This document shows positions 36,417-48,300 of a stretch of DNA of 64,000 nucleotides, piece after piece. This stretch comes from Cinclus cinclus (taxonomy: Eukaryota; Chordata; Aves; Passeriformes; Cinclidae), in assembly GCF_963662255.1 (NCBI RefSeq), contig NC_085050.1, positions 22,120,131 through 22,184,130 of the forward strand, given 5' to 3'. The position numbers were made by a program, and so were the translations under genes. Position 1 is the stretch's first letter. The number at the start of each line of letters is the position of its first letter. The notes under the pieces were generated by a model. That model made no database searches. It saw only the letters and a program-made list of their open reading frames with translations, and had not been told where the DNA came from.

Positions 36417-39400
36417 AAAGACCTGCTCAGATGACTTCTGAGGTTCACTTACCCATTTGAGTCTTTGCACCTGTGAACACATTCAAATGTGTGAGTTAAT
36501 TCGTGCAAATTATTCAAGTACGTGAGCTCAGACTTGCAAGTTGCAGTGGTATCTGAGCTTACCAAATCACTACAGTGAAGAATTCAGCTGTCTAGCCTAT
36601 CCATCCAGCTCTGTGCAGGTTTATCCTGGAATGCCAGAGTTCCCTACTGGTACTAAGAATACCCAGAAAGGAGGAAATGGCAGAACTGACCCATGATTAG
36701 TTATGCATTTATTTATGTATTTCAGTAGTGTACTGCACATCAACTAATATCTTAGACTTTATTCCTGAAAATATGCACACATTTCCAAATTTTACCCACT
36801 CCATGAGTTACATGAAATGATGCAGCTATCTCCCCTTCTTGGTGATAAGATGGTTAACAGAACCTGTGGTGAGGGGCTGCATTCAGTCTGTGTGGATCCA
36901 TGTTTTTTTGGATGGCTGACTCAGCACGCAAAGGCTTCCATTGTTCTGGTGGAGAAGCGGAAGCACAGTCAGCACATGTGGGTGAAATGTGCAGTGGTGA
37001 CTTACAGTAGTGTATCCTGAGCCCTTTGAAGTGATGCAGCTTTGTCAAAACCACAAAAGAGTCATAAGGACAAATCCTGCCTCTGTACTGTGTGTTATAT
37101 TTCACAAATGTTTTCCAGCGTGTTTTTTAGGAGTTAAAACAGAATTGGCTTAAAGTAACTAAATATGGAATGTTGTCGTGAGACCTGGAATTGTAAATTT
37201 CTGAACGGAAAGCCAACTGAATAATGGGCAAAGTGATTTTTCAGATTGGTAGAGACAGTGTCTGAATCTTTGTTTGAAAGATGGTTTATTGCCATTTTGT
37301 GGCTTTCACTGTAACTGAAAGACAGTATGACTTAGCCAAAAATACAAGCAAAAGAGTCCACATCACTGGCAAAGATACACTCAATGGGTTAATAAGCCTG
37401 CAGAAGAGGTAGGAACGGGAGAGATTAGAAACAGTAAGTTAAAAATGTGTGCAAGGGAACATTGCTGGTAAAGGTCTCTGCTTTCAAGACAGCTGAGAAG
37501 GAATACAATCAACAGCACAAGACAGCAAAATAAAAACCACAGATAATTTAATGAAAAGGCAGATTTATATGCGCTATACAAAATTACTGTACATGCAAAT
37601 TATTATGTTAGTAGGTTCCAGTGGTATTCTTAATTTCACATTACACTGGAAATATCTAGGGAAGGACTGTGCTGCAGCTTGTAATAAAATGCAAGGCTGA
37701 TGATGAGTGATGTAGAGTAAGGGTTGGGCAGTCAGTTGAGTGCACTTCTTCATCAACTGCAAGGGGCTGCAGTAGTTCTCAGCTGTCTGCTGCAGTTCTC
37801 CCACCAGGGTTTTGTCCAGGAGCACCCAAGCAGGGAGGCTTATGATATGAGGGCAACCTTACAGACATTAAAATTTCTTAAGCTTGATTCTGGAAAAGAA
37901 CAGGACAATACAGTATTTCTTTCCTCTTTTTGTTATCTATGCTTAAGATGCGTGAGGATATAGTAACAGCTTGGTCTGTGATTTTAGTGGGGACAGTTCT
38001 CAAATAAATAGCTTTTACACTCAGCTGCTCATCATATGCGAACTGCTCCATTGACTGCAGGTAAATTCTGGACCCTACACCTACTGAGAGGGAAACCTGA
38101 ACTGATAGTTCTTATTGTTAAGCAGTTCCCAGCAAAACCAAGAAAATGTTGGTTTGGGGGTAGAATAGTTAACACTTAAAGTTTTATTTTAACTGTTCGA
38201 GTTTTTTCAGTTTACCGAAATGGGGTTATTTTAGAGTATATGAAGTACAATATAAGCCCATTAAAATCTGTGTACTGTCTGTGGGAATTGTGGTTGAATT
38301 AAAGAATCAATGCTGTTAGAAATATATTTATTAAGTTATTAAGTAAATTGTGGAGAACTGAGAAGACTGGCCACTTCTCATGGCTCTCCCTGCTATGGAA
38401 CTCAATATACTTCCCTAGTCTCCTACTGTTGCAACTGAAGTATGCAAAATAATATGCCTAGGACAGTGGGACTATTTTTATGTCTATAATTAATTATGTG
38501 AACAAAGAGCTAGGCTATAATTCTGTAAAATTGTGCATACATGATTGCTTATTCTATATTGCCCGTTACCTGAGTGTTTTAGTGGGCTACAGTAAATATG
38601 GACTAACTCAACTAACATGAAGTCCCGTGTAATGGAAATAGACATTCATAATATGTTTCTCATAGCATATGGGGAATTGATAAAATTATAATTATGTTTT
38701 GATTTTAACCAGTCAAATGAGAGATGTCATATTCTGTTTATAGGTTTTCCTCAATACTTTCTAGACTTCATTTACTTTAAAACTTATCTATTATTTGAAG
38801 TAGAAGTGCTTAGTAGTTTGGGGGATGTTTTTCCACTGTGATAGATGTAATGCTTCTTCATGAAGGAAGTGAGACCCAACATCAAATGAATTGTCTTTTT
38901 TCCCATCTGACTTAAGTTAATTTTATAAGCTTCAAGGTCAACAAGTACTTTAAGCATAACTTTTGACTAGTTGCATTTTGAAAATGTTTTTTGAACTTTA
39001 AGATGTTTTTTTTTTTCCTCCTGAGATCTGTGAGTGCTTGTCACAAGGAAGCAGCAGGAAGCTGATGGAAAAGGGTGCAAAGTCCTTTCAGGGCCATGTA
39101 ACTAGTGCCAGGGGACATTAATGGCAATTTGATTTTCACATGTTTTGCATCCCAGTGTTGGGAGATTTTTCAAATAAGCAGTCTTGCATAATTAATATTT
39201 TATAGTTTATCCAGTTGTGTCAGGGTGTGTCATCCCTGTGACATCTGCTGCTCTCTCCCCAAAGCCACCTCAGCAGTCTGGAGCGCTCAGCTAAGTTATC
39301 CCTCAGTTTGGCGACACTGAGAAGACTAAAAGCTGCTGTCCTACAAGGAAGAAAAACAGGAGTTTTCAGGCTGTTTCAGTTACAGCCAGGTCTTAGCTGA

Positions 39401-42400
39401 TGATCTCAATGGCTTGACCTGTGCATTTGTCATTGCACACTGGGAGCATCCCCATTTATTTTGAGCTCTGTGATGTGCTTCTGCAGTTTCCTAGTTTTCT
39501 CTGCCTGTTTTCTGCTCTTCTGCTCATTTCACAGTTTCCAGAAAACCTTCATTACTAAACAGAATAAATGCATGGAACCTCTGATGTCTGTGGCAGTTCC
39601 CTGATGTGCTCTTGAGATTCCCCTGTTGCTAATTTGCCACAATGTCCTTGTGGGTTTTTGCATCAAACTATTCAGATCAAAGTGATCTCCTCACGAGATC
39701 TTCATAAGTCTTGCTTGGACTTAACTGTAGATTCAGGCTGTGGTTTTTCATTAATTTATAGAAATCTGATCATTTGATTACAATTAGATCACTCAGCAGT
39801 GTGCATTTCATCTTGGTCAAATGCAGACGTATGATTATGCTTGAGCGGAATTAGTCAGAACCCATGGCAAAGTTCCTGACAGCTTTAAGCTTTATTTTGC
39901 TTTCTGTGGGAAGACAAAAAATATGCAATCCAGCATAAAGCTTTCCAATCCAAAGTTTGCTCATCAATGTTTTTGGAAGTGTTTGAAGTGGCACAATGAT
40001 TTCTGTCCAGATGTTCTTTGCATCAGATGACCCTAGTGTTTATGAAAGGGCACCTAAAGCTAGACTGTGTTACTGTTATGCTGGTTACGTATAGCCTTGG
40101 TTACCTTTACAAGATGATGGGTTCCACATGCCATGAGTAGTATTTTCTCCAGTTCCTCATTTGACTAAGGATTTCACCAAAACCCTTCCACTCTGAACTT
40201 TCTGGAGCAAATACTAAGAAATGATCCATTCTGTTCAAGGTAACTGACTGATCATCCCAGCATCTGCTGTCATCCACAACTGCCTTCTAACAGGGCATAA
40301 GAAAGCACAAACAGTTTTCTCTAGATAAAACTTTTCAAATGAAGAAAATAATGCCTGAATACTTTTTTGTCCAAAACAGACCCATGAGGAATAACCTGAA
40401 GATAATGGTAGCCAATCAGGAAAGCTGCTTCAGCTTTATGAGGTGTTTTATCCTCTAAAACTCTCATGACCTCGCTCCAGTTGATGTAACCCTGCCTCTA
40501 GGATATTACTTGCCCAAGGAAGACTTGAATTCCACTGTCTGCTGAGTGAGCAACATGGCCCATGTGCTCTTACACATCTCTTCTACAGATAGAATCACCT
40601 TTCCCTTTGCAGATCTTGCTTTCCTTCAGTCCTCTTGCTGAGGTAAAATTAGGCCTCAGCAGATGGTAACCCTCTTATGCTCTGACACTGTTGGAGAGAG
40701 AAGGGGTAGTGATGGTAGGGAGGAGGACAGACAGCCTATCATCAGCACAACTTTTCATTCCCAAGTGAGAAATCCTAATATCGCTTGAATCAAAGCATTT
40801 TAGCAATTACAAATTTTGTGGTGGAAAAGACAATTACAGGTAAGCTAAACCTACAGGAGAGGTTGGAAAGGACTCTGCGGCTGAATCAGTGCCCAACAGT
40901 CTGGTGAGGAACTGTTCCCTTCTGTTTGCCCCACGGGGAGTGAATGGCAGTTCATCTCTGGGCACCAGCCCAATGTCAGCATTTTTGATATTTGCTACTG
41001 GTTAGCAAATAGCCAGAAAATTTCACTCATGGTACTAAGAAGATTATCTGTATCTGTGTAATTTCTGTTTCCACTGAGTATCTAGAAACCACCAAGGAAG
41101 TCATTGCAGGTGCTTTGGTGAAAGCTGGATTTCATGTTTAGCATGGGCAGTGGGCTCCTATGCACTTTAATTCAAAGGGACAGCCATAGCCAGCCTGTGG
41201 TAAGGTGTTGGGTCGTGCTGCGGTCTTTCATCAGGGGCTGATGCAGATCTGGATTGGTGAAGTAATTTGGTTTTATGATTAATATTTTGTTTTGTATTGC
41301 AAAAAAAAAAAAAGTTTCCTTATGATTTAGCCAGAAGAAGTAACTCTTCTAAACTCTTCTAGTAACTCTAAAGCTTACTCTTTTCTTCATCACAGTATTT
41401 ATTGAGAAGCCACTGAGTTAGGCTTGATTGGGTCTTTGGATGAAATCCAGAGGATTCATTACTCTTTCATGTTGAGAGATTCAGATAAATTAATTTTTGC
41501 ATCTTGCATTGAGTGAAGGTGCCATAAAAGTCCAGTGTCTCTTTAGACACCTTTGTTTTGGTATGATTTAGTGCAGCTGCATCTAAGAACCAAAACATTA
41601 CATTTTGAATTCATATGACAAATGGTATTCTCACAGTAGTTACTTTCTTTCTGTCTCTTTTCTCTGATCAAACAGAAACCATCACACCTGGAACAGGAAA
41701 TGATGAGACAATACTCAGGAAAAGAACAGTGAGAAATAAGTGATAAAGGATAAAAATTGTGGGTGTTTTTAAACAAAGACAAATATTGGAGAGTGATAAT
41801 TAATGGCAGGCAGGTTTTTTCACCTGAATTTATCAAGACCTTCTTCTGTACAGGAAGGAAGGAGACAAGTCCAAGTGAATGAGGACAGAGGGGATAATTC
41901 ATGAGAAGAACAACTGCCAAAATATGTTTAAATACAATTCAGAAGAAAAAAAACTTGAAATGGCATCTGCTTTAAAATCACCACTAGTGGTAACACAAGA
42001 GCAACAGGAGAAGCCAGTGCTCAGGTATCACAGTTGTGGCTTATACCCTTAATGCAGGTTCAGTGATGACACACTGTGAAGACTCACAAAAATATTTATG
42101 GCCATAAAACTTGGAGAAACTTAAATCAGAGGAAAATTAACCAGAAATACTCCTCCTTTAGGATTGAAAGGTCAACTGCACCCTCCTTGCTTCTGCATAT
42201 TTCCTTATGTCTCCCTTCTCTTTTTATATCTCTTTCATTCTCCAAATGGCTTCTAATGGAGAAAAAAGAATGGGAATACTTGTGTGTGTGCGAATTTATG
42301 TAGGACATCTGCAAAACAGAAAGATCACCTTTCTGGTGATGTAAGCTTTAAGTTGTAGCTTTGAAGTATTTTTATTGTTGCTATTTTAAAAACAACCACA

Positions 42401-44849
42401 AATATCTTGCTAGTACTTTCCATGATAACATGGAACAGCTTATAGGACCGAGGGGTTTGTTTTGATTTTTAAGAGATCATACACTTGGATAAGATGGTGT
42501 CAAGTGCTACTTACTATTTATGCAATACAGATGTTATTCCCTCACTCTGAATTTTTCCATTTCCCCAAAATGGATTTGTAGTGTTTTTGGAGAGACAGTT
42601 ATCTACGCAAGCCAAACTTAAAATACTAAAATACAGAGGTTCTGTTTTGAGAAATATGAACATCCTGAAAAATGAATGCAGTTATTGTTCCCACTACATT
42701 ACTAAATGCATCTTTTTTGGAAGGTAAGCAACACAGTGACATTTTCATTTACAGTGAATAATTTCATGCATTACTAAATGTTTTTATAGCTGAACACTTA
42801 AGCCTCACTTCCAGTTGTTTCCCAAATGCCGAAGTGTGCCTGCTTCTCCTTCCTTTAAGGTCAGCATCTATCATCTTTGTTTAACAGGTGAACTAATGCA
42901 GAGAGAGCAGTTATGTAGCATGCCTGAAAGTCATGTTGACAGCAGAAGCTGGAATTCATTCATTGTTACTCTATCTCCTAATTCAGTGTCTTCACCACAA
43001 GATTACTCTTCTTGCCAATCCTATAGAAGCATGTAGAAGTTTTCAGAGTGCATTTAAAATCATACCAATATTACTATAACAGCTACATGCAAGAGGTTTC
43101 AGAGTTAAGTAGTGTGAAGTGACACACTGAAGATGGCTGTTCGAGCCAGTTGCAGACAGGGTGAGAAGCCATATATCCTGACTGACATCAGTGTTTAATG
43201 TGGACTCAGGGGCAGATGTGTGTATTGTTAGTTTAAAATTGTGTAAAGGTGTCAGGAAGGGGGAGCTGGAAAAACTCCCAAGCTGGCAGGATCTCCTCAG
43301 AGAAAGGAAAATAAATAATTATTTAGTAGTAATATTGTTCACACTCAGCATTAGAGAAATGAGACTCTTGAGACTCTCAGGCTACCATCAAATATTGCGG
43401 TTATACTGTACAACTATGAGCAGCACATAATGAGGAGCATTCTGCCTGGCTTGTGTCCTCAAGCTACTTTATGAAATAAAAGCAGACCTGGTTCTATACT
43501 TCAGATGGTAATAATTCTAGAGTTCTTGTCAGGTTCTGAGTTTAAGGCCCTGAGAATCTATGTTATTTTTTCATGTATATGCTGTGTACATCATGAACAG
43601 TAGCAGCAGTGAAAATTTCGCTCTCTATCATGCCAGTATGCCTTTAGAGACTGGTACCAGAATGGATATCAGTCATATTCAGTCATTTATTGGTCTTATG
43701 GCTAAGAACATCTGTAAAATAGAAATGTACATGGTCACTATCATAATTACAGAAAGAGCCATTGACTATCCTTGTGAATTATCTGTAATCTGTAGAACTA
43801 TTAGACAATGGAATTCTATTCTCCTTTTATGAAGTTCTGAAATGTATTTGTTAAGGTTTTTATTTCAGAAACTAGCTTAGGTACAGCCTAAGAGCCACTT
43901 TTGTGTTGTGGCCTCATCCCCCTGCGGCCTATTACAGACATAGATTAGTGCTGGGACCCTCATCAGCACCACGTTAGGAGGTGATAGAGCTCTCTGGCAG
44001 TTCGCTGCCTTGTTTGCTTTGCGTGAACCAAACCCAAGGCTGCAGGGTCATGTAGTCTGGGGCAGGTGCCAAAACTTCCCTTTTTCAGCCTCAGATAGCT
44101 GTTAGATTGGCTCTGCTTCTCCCCGGCCCGTGTGCGTGGATATTACTCTTTCCCTCCTGCTTTCATTTAGTAACTAAACAACTGGAGCCGTGTCAGCTCT
44201 AACACGGAGATCATTCCACTGGCCATAAGTGTGCAAATGCGAGCATGTGCAGGGCACTCTCACAGTGGAGTAGATGTCTCAGTCGAAGGCACTTCATCAT
44301 CTAACTTGGATCAGTTGAAGTTTATTGAGAAGTGCATAGCAGACCCCACGCTTTCCTGTTACGATTGTGCAAATCTAGTTCTTCCTGTTGTTTGTGAGGT
44401 GGTGGAAAATAAAGGGCTTTTTGTTTTGAACCCAGTGGATTATTTTCTGTGAACTCCAAGCTTTTTTTCCTTTCCTGGTTCTGTGCCCTTCCTCCAAACT
44501 CGGGAAAATTAGTTGTTTCGGGCAGCCGTACGGCTGAGTAGAGGAGGAGGGTGTTCACAGCCAGCTCAGCCAGAGCAATGACAGGAATGAGCATTCCTCG
44601 CTGAGTGGCAGGTAACATCCCCGGACCTGCCGGAAACAAGTACGCTACTGTCTGGCCTTCTACGACAGTCTGATTTCTGAAGCTGAGCTGCTGGGGTGTG
44701 ATGTCAAATGCCATTAGCTAATGGCGAGACAGACTGGAAGTGTAACATTTCACAGTGGTTTCAGACAGATTATTTTTCGCTCGATCCTTTAATGTTAGGA
44801 ATGGCTTCGATGCCGGGATGTTCCCAGAAAGTTTTCGTTACGAATCCCG
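36417..44849 (+). other. TBC1D1: TBC1D1 intron 2, middle part
   Basis: Non-coding sequence between a CR1 copy and the internal CpG island. It holds the second 77-bp repeat (37943-38019) and an A-run near 41301-41313; otherwise nothing is recognised. The last several hundred bases before 44850 could contain promoter elements for the internal island. Confidence 0.6.
37943..38019 (+). repeat. Unclassified 77-bp repeat, copy B
   Basis: The partner of 34758-34834, same orientation, about 3.2 kb away. Weak similarity may continue a further 30-40 bp on the 3' side of both copies. Confidence 0.75.
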
Positions 44850-45168
44850 TCGTCAGCGCTGAATTACGTGGCCGGGCAGCGCGAGGCGGCGGCCGGCGGT
44901 TGTCTGCGTTTCGGGGCGCGCTGCCCTCCCGGGCCCGGCGGCCGTAGCTCGGGCGCGGGGAGCCCCGCCGGAGGCGGAGCGCGGCGGGGGCGGGACGCGG
45001 GCGCGGCCCTTCCTTTCCCTTCGCTTCCCGCCCCACAGCCCCGCGGCTGCAGCCGGCGCCGCCACGGGCAGTGCCGCGGCGCGCGGAGCTCGCGGTGCCG
45101 CCGGCCGGCGCTCGGCGGCGGGGACGCTTCGGGAGCCCGCGCGGGCCGGTCCCCTTCCCTCCCGCCGC

Positions 45169-45237
45169 ATGAGGCGGTGGCTGCGGCGGGCGGAGAGGAA
45201 CGGCCGGAGCCGGGGATCGCCGCGCCGGAGCCCCTAG
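45169..45237 (+). other. Upstream ORF, 22 codons, before alternative start
   Basis: ATG at 45169-45171 opens a 22-codon arginine-rich frame that stops with TAG at 45235-45237, one base before the next ATG at 45239. It is in a different frame from the predicted alternative TBC1D1 start. If transcribed it would probably modulate that start. Its peptide has no recognisable domain. Confidence 0.45.
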
Positions 45238-45238
45238 G

Positions 45239-45268
45239 ATGTCACCATTGTTCAGCTGGGTGGCCAAG
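45239..45268 (+). CDS. TBC1D1: Predicted alternative TBC1D1 first coding exon
   Basis: Inside the internal CpG island, an ATG with A at -3 opens ten codons, MSPLFSWVAK, and ends at the donor AAG|GTAGGA (45269). The break is in phase 0. The next TBC1D1 exon (62842) starts in phase 0 with [10 protein letters not shown], so splicing would give [20 protein letters not shown] in frame. The product would lack the first 139 residues and hence most of the first PTB-type domain, while keeping the AMPK-site region and presumably the Rab-GAP domain further on. This is inferred from signals and phase only; no transcript evidence is available here. It may already be annotated in some species. Confidence 0.5.
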
Positions 45269-45300
45269 GTAGGAGGCGCGGCGCCCTCCGCGCTCGGGAA

Positions 45301-48300
45301 GTAAAGTCCAGCCTTAGGGCTTGCAGATGTTCGTAATTTCAAGGCAAGTCGGTCATCTCTGGGAAGGGAGCAGAGCCCTGCTGTATTGTTCAGCCAGGGA
45401 AAAGGAGGAGCGCTCAAAGTAACCGGTAAAGTCGATCTGCTGTCAGACGTGGCTTGGGTTTAGGGGCTAAAGACGGAGCTGCAGGTCTGACCGACTTGTT
45501 CTGCGTTGCTCCGGATCTTCAAAAGAGAAGAGCTGTAATTAAAACTGCTCAGAAGGCCTGATCTTAGTGCCTGTGGAAGTCTAACGCTACTTTTGCACTC
45601 CAGGGAATGTGTAACAGCGCTCCCACTGTTTGTTTTGGAGTATTTTTATTCCGTGGTTTTTGTCATGCTCTGAGTTTATGAAGAACAATAAATTGGATTT
45701 TAGTGGGACACTTGCATGTTTAACTATGACAGTGCATGTGTCGTGCTGGCTTCTTCATCTGTATGTCTAGGGCTTCAGTAGGATTTTCTGCTGTAGCTGA
45801 AATTACGTATCGATGCAAAGCAGTAAAGATGGTTAAAGATCTCCAGAATATAGTTTTGAGTTGATGTTTTAAAAAATTGTAGAGTAACAGTCATTCTGAA
45901 TTTAAAATGAGCTGCAAATGATATTCTGTCTCAAGGCACGTTCTGAAATGTAGAAGAGGACAAGTGTGTGAAACGGCTGTATGGCAGTCAAGAACTCTAG
46001 GTTCCTTCACTAAGTTAACTGGGGAAAAAAACTATATCTTGAAATTCAACAGACAGTGTAGGCTGCTAGGCAGATCACATAAAGCTTGATTTGCCTTTCT
46101 CTGTTGTCAGGTGTAAATGGTCAGTTGCTTAATTACTTCTGCATCCCTGTTCCTGAATATTTAACAGGCCAAATACCTACCCTGGGAACATACTAAGGGG
46201 GAAGTGCTTGATATGTGACTGTTTGCTTTGTTCCAATTCTCAGATAGAAGGAATCGCTCTATTCTGTTTTGAAAAGAAACTGTTGACTTTTAGGCACACC
46301 TTGAAAAATCGAAATGTATCCTCTTTCCACTTGCCTTTTTTTGTCTGGGTGAAGACCTGTTGGGTGGAGCAGGTGTAGTTAGTTCTTCTGTCACTCCTTA
46401 GGCAATGTCCCGTGCATAATATAAGACCTGGTTTGCCATGTTATCTGAAGGAGAGATGGCGGTTGATACCTATCCCAACTCTTATAAAAATGTGCTGGTC
46501 TCCTGTACAGGTGGCTGCTGTCAAAGATGAGTGATGCCACACGGCTCCTTTCCTTCCTTCATTGTTCACTTGTGAGCTGGGCAAGGCAGCTGGTTGAGAG
46601 GAGCTGGTGTCGGAGGAGGTCTGAACTTGTAGCACATGGAATTCACTGTGTTTTTAGAGAAACAAGCTCTTGCACAAACACACTTCTAACTGCTTTTAGG
46701 AGTGCTTTCTGGGCTTTCAAAGCTAATTATTTCAATGCTGGTTCCTCACTTAGTTTTATTCTTTTGATGGCCATTAATCATCAGCACTAATTTGGGAGGG
46801 AAAGCAAGGCAGTGTACTTAGAAATATAAAATGAGGCTTGTTAATAGAGAAAGCTTTCCTGCCTGCCAAAATCTGATCAGTAAAAATGTAGGAGCTCTTG
46901 CTGAGGGCTTTCAACACAAATGCAACCCTTTCTACCTTTTATGAGATGGTGGCCCATTCCAGAACAGGGAAGGATTGTGGGATGGGGGAGGAAGAAACTG
47001 TCCCCTCGAAGGAAAGCTGTGCCCTGGCATCTATTAGTAAAAATAAGTGACCCCCCCGCTTAAGTAATGTGTTTAGTCTCACCAGGCAAGTTACCAGGCC
47101 TGCAGATAGTTACATGTGAAGCAGTTTACTCCCATGTGCTATGAAATTGATTTCCCTGGTGTTTGTATAAACATTACCTTTTAATTTATCTTGTTTACAC
47201 ATTTTTACATGCAGTTTTCCCCAGCTTGTCTCTTACCTACACACAGGCTCCTCAGGGCTGAGTTTTTGCTGTGCTGCCAGGCTCATCCATGAGGCCCATT
47301 TGGAGCTGGAGGATAAAGCCCTGCTTGAGCCAGGTGGATTGATGTTGCCCCCATTGGCCATATGGATGCTGGCTAAACCCCTGAATGATGGCTCTGTGGA
47401 TAATGAATTCTGAAGTAACTAACTTGTTTTAGTCTCCTAAAATTATTTAAATAAAAAAGAATAGTCATATCTGTTTTTCCTGTGTGATTTGATACAAAGT
47501 TAGACAACTGATTTAAGGGAAACCTTAGACTAAGCACCTAAAAACACAGTCTCTTGAAAGTGTAAACTACTGTTCTGAGTAGAAAATAGTTGCTTTATTA
47601 GATACATAAAGACTATTCATTTGCAGTGTAGATCAGTGAAGTAACTGTTACTAAAAGTAATCGTTGTAGGGTTGAAAAATGTCAAAGCTTTCAGTCTCAA
47701 AAAAAGATAGACATGCAGAGTTTTAGTGGTAAACTGGCACAGTATTAATTAATTAGTAAGAGATAATAATACAGTGACAAGTGTTAAAAGTAATGTTATT
47801 TATATTCCTGTATTTAATGCAGCTTTAGTTTAAAAAAGATTCATCTTAGTTCTTTACAAATTGCTTAATTTTATAATGCAAGTTTCTATTCAGAAGCAGC
47901 TTTACAGCAACCAGAATTAGAGAACTGATTGCTGAAGAAATAGAAACAGTTCTTAGTGCAAGAAATTGTGTAAATAAAGTTTTGAGTGAGTGTGTCCTCA
48001 GATTCTCAGCTAGCTATGAAATTTATAGTTCATCTTTCTAATTACAAAATAAAAAGGTGCTGTATATAATTTAATAGCTGTGTTAACTTCAACTTATTTT
48101 GTCTGAAGGATTATAAACCAACAAGGAACCAGTAAAGAAAATAACTAAGATAAAATGCAAAGCAAAGTTGCACAATTTAATTCAAGGTTTCTTCTGTAAT
48201 GATTTTGCTGGTAGGGATCAATCCACCTTGAGCAGCTGCCTCCAACCTGCAGGACAGCAGGTGAGAAAGAGATGCTTCCTCCTAAGGGGAGCTGAGAGTG

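Larger units (their letters stand above)
44850..45300 (+). promoter_or_regulatory. TBC1D1: Intronic CpG island, predicted alternative TBC1D1 promoter
   Basis: A sharply bounded, very GC- and CpG-rich block inside the AT-rich 40-kb intron, with a GC box GGGGGCGGG at 44986-44994. It ends where the predicted alternative first exon is spliced. Unmethylated islands of this kind normally mark promoters. The long open frames on both strands across it reflect the high GC content. It could alternatively drive an antisense or independent non-coding transcript. Confidence 0.65.

Noticed and set aside
43191..43430. Short DSGAD string resembling the active-site motif of retroviral-type aspartic proteases
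   Set aside because: Only five residues match. There is no flanking LTR, reverse transcriptase or continuing protease similarity, so coincidence is the better explanation.
44770..45417. 215-codon reverse-strand frame across the second CpG island
   Set aside because: The same GC effect: it is rich in Arg, Pro and Ala and has no recognisable domain. An antisense transcript is possible but this is not support for a protein.
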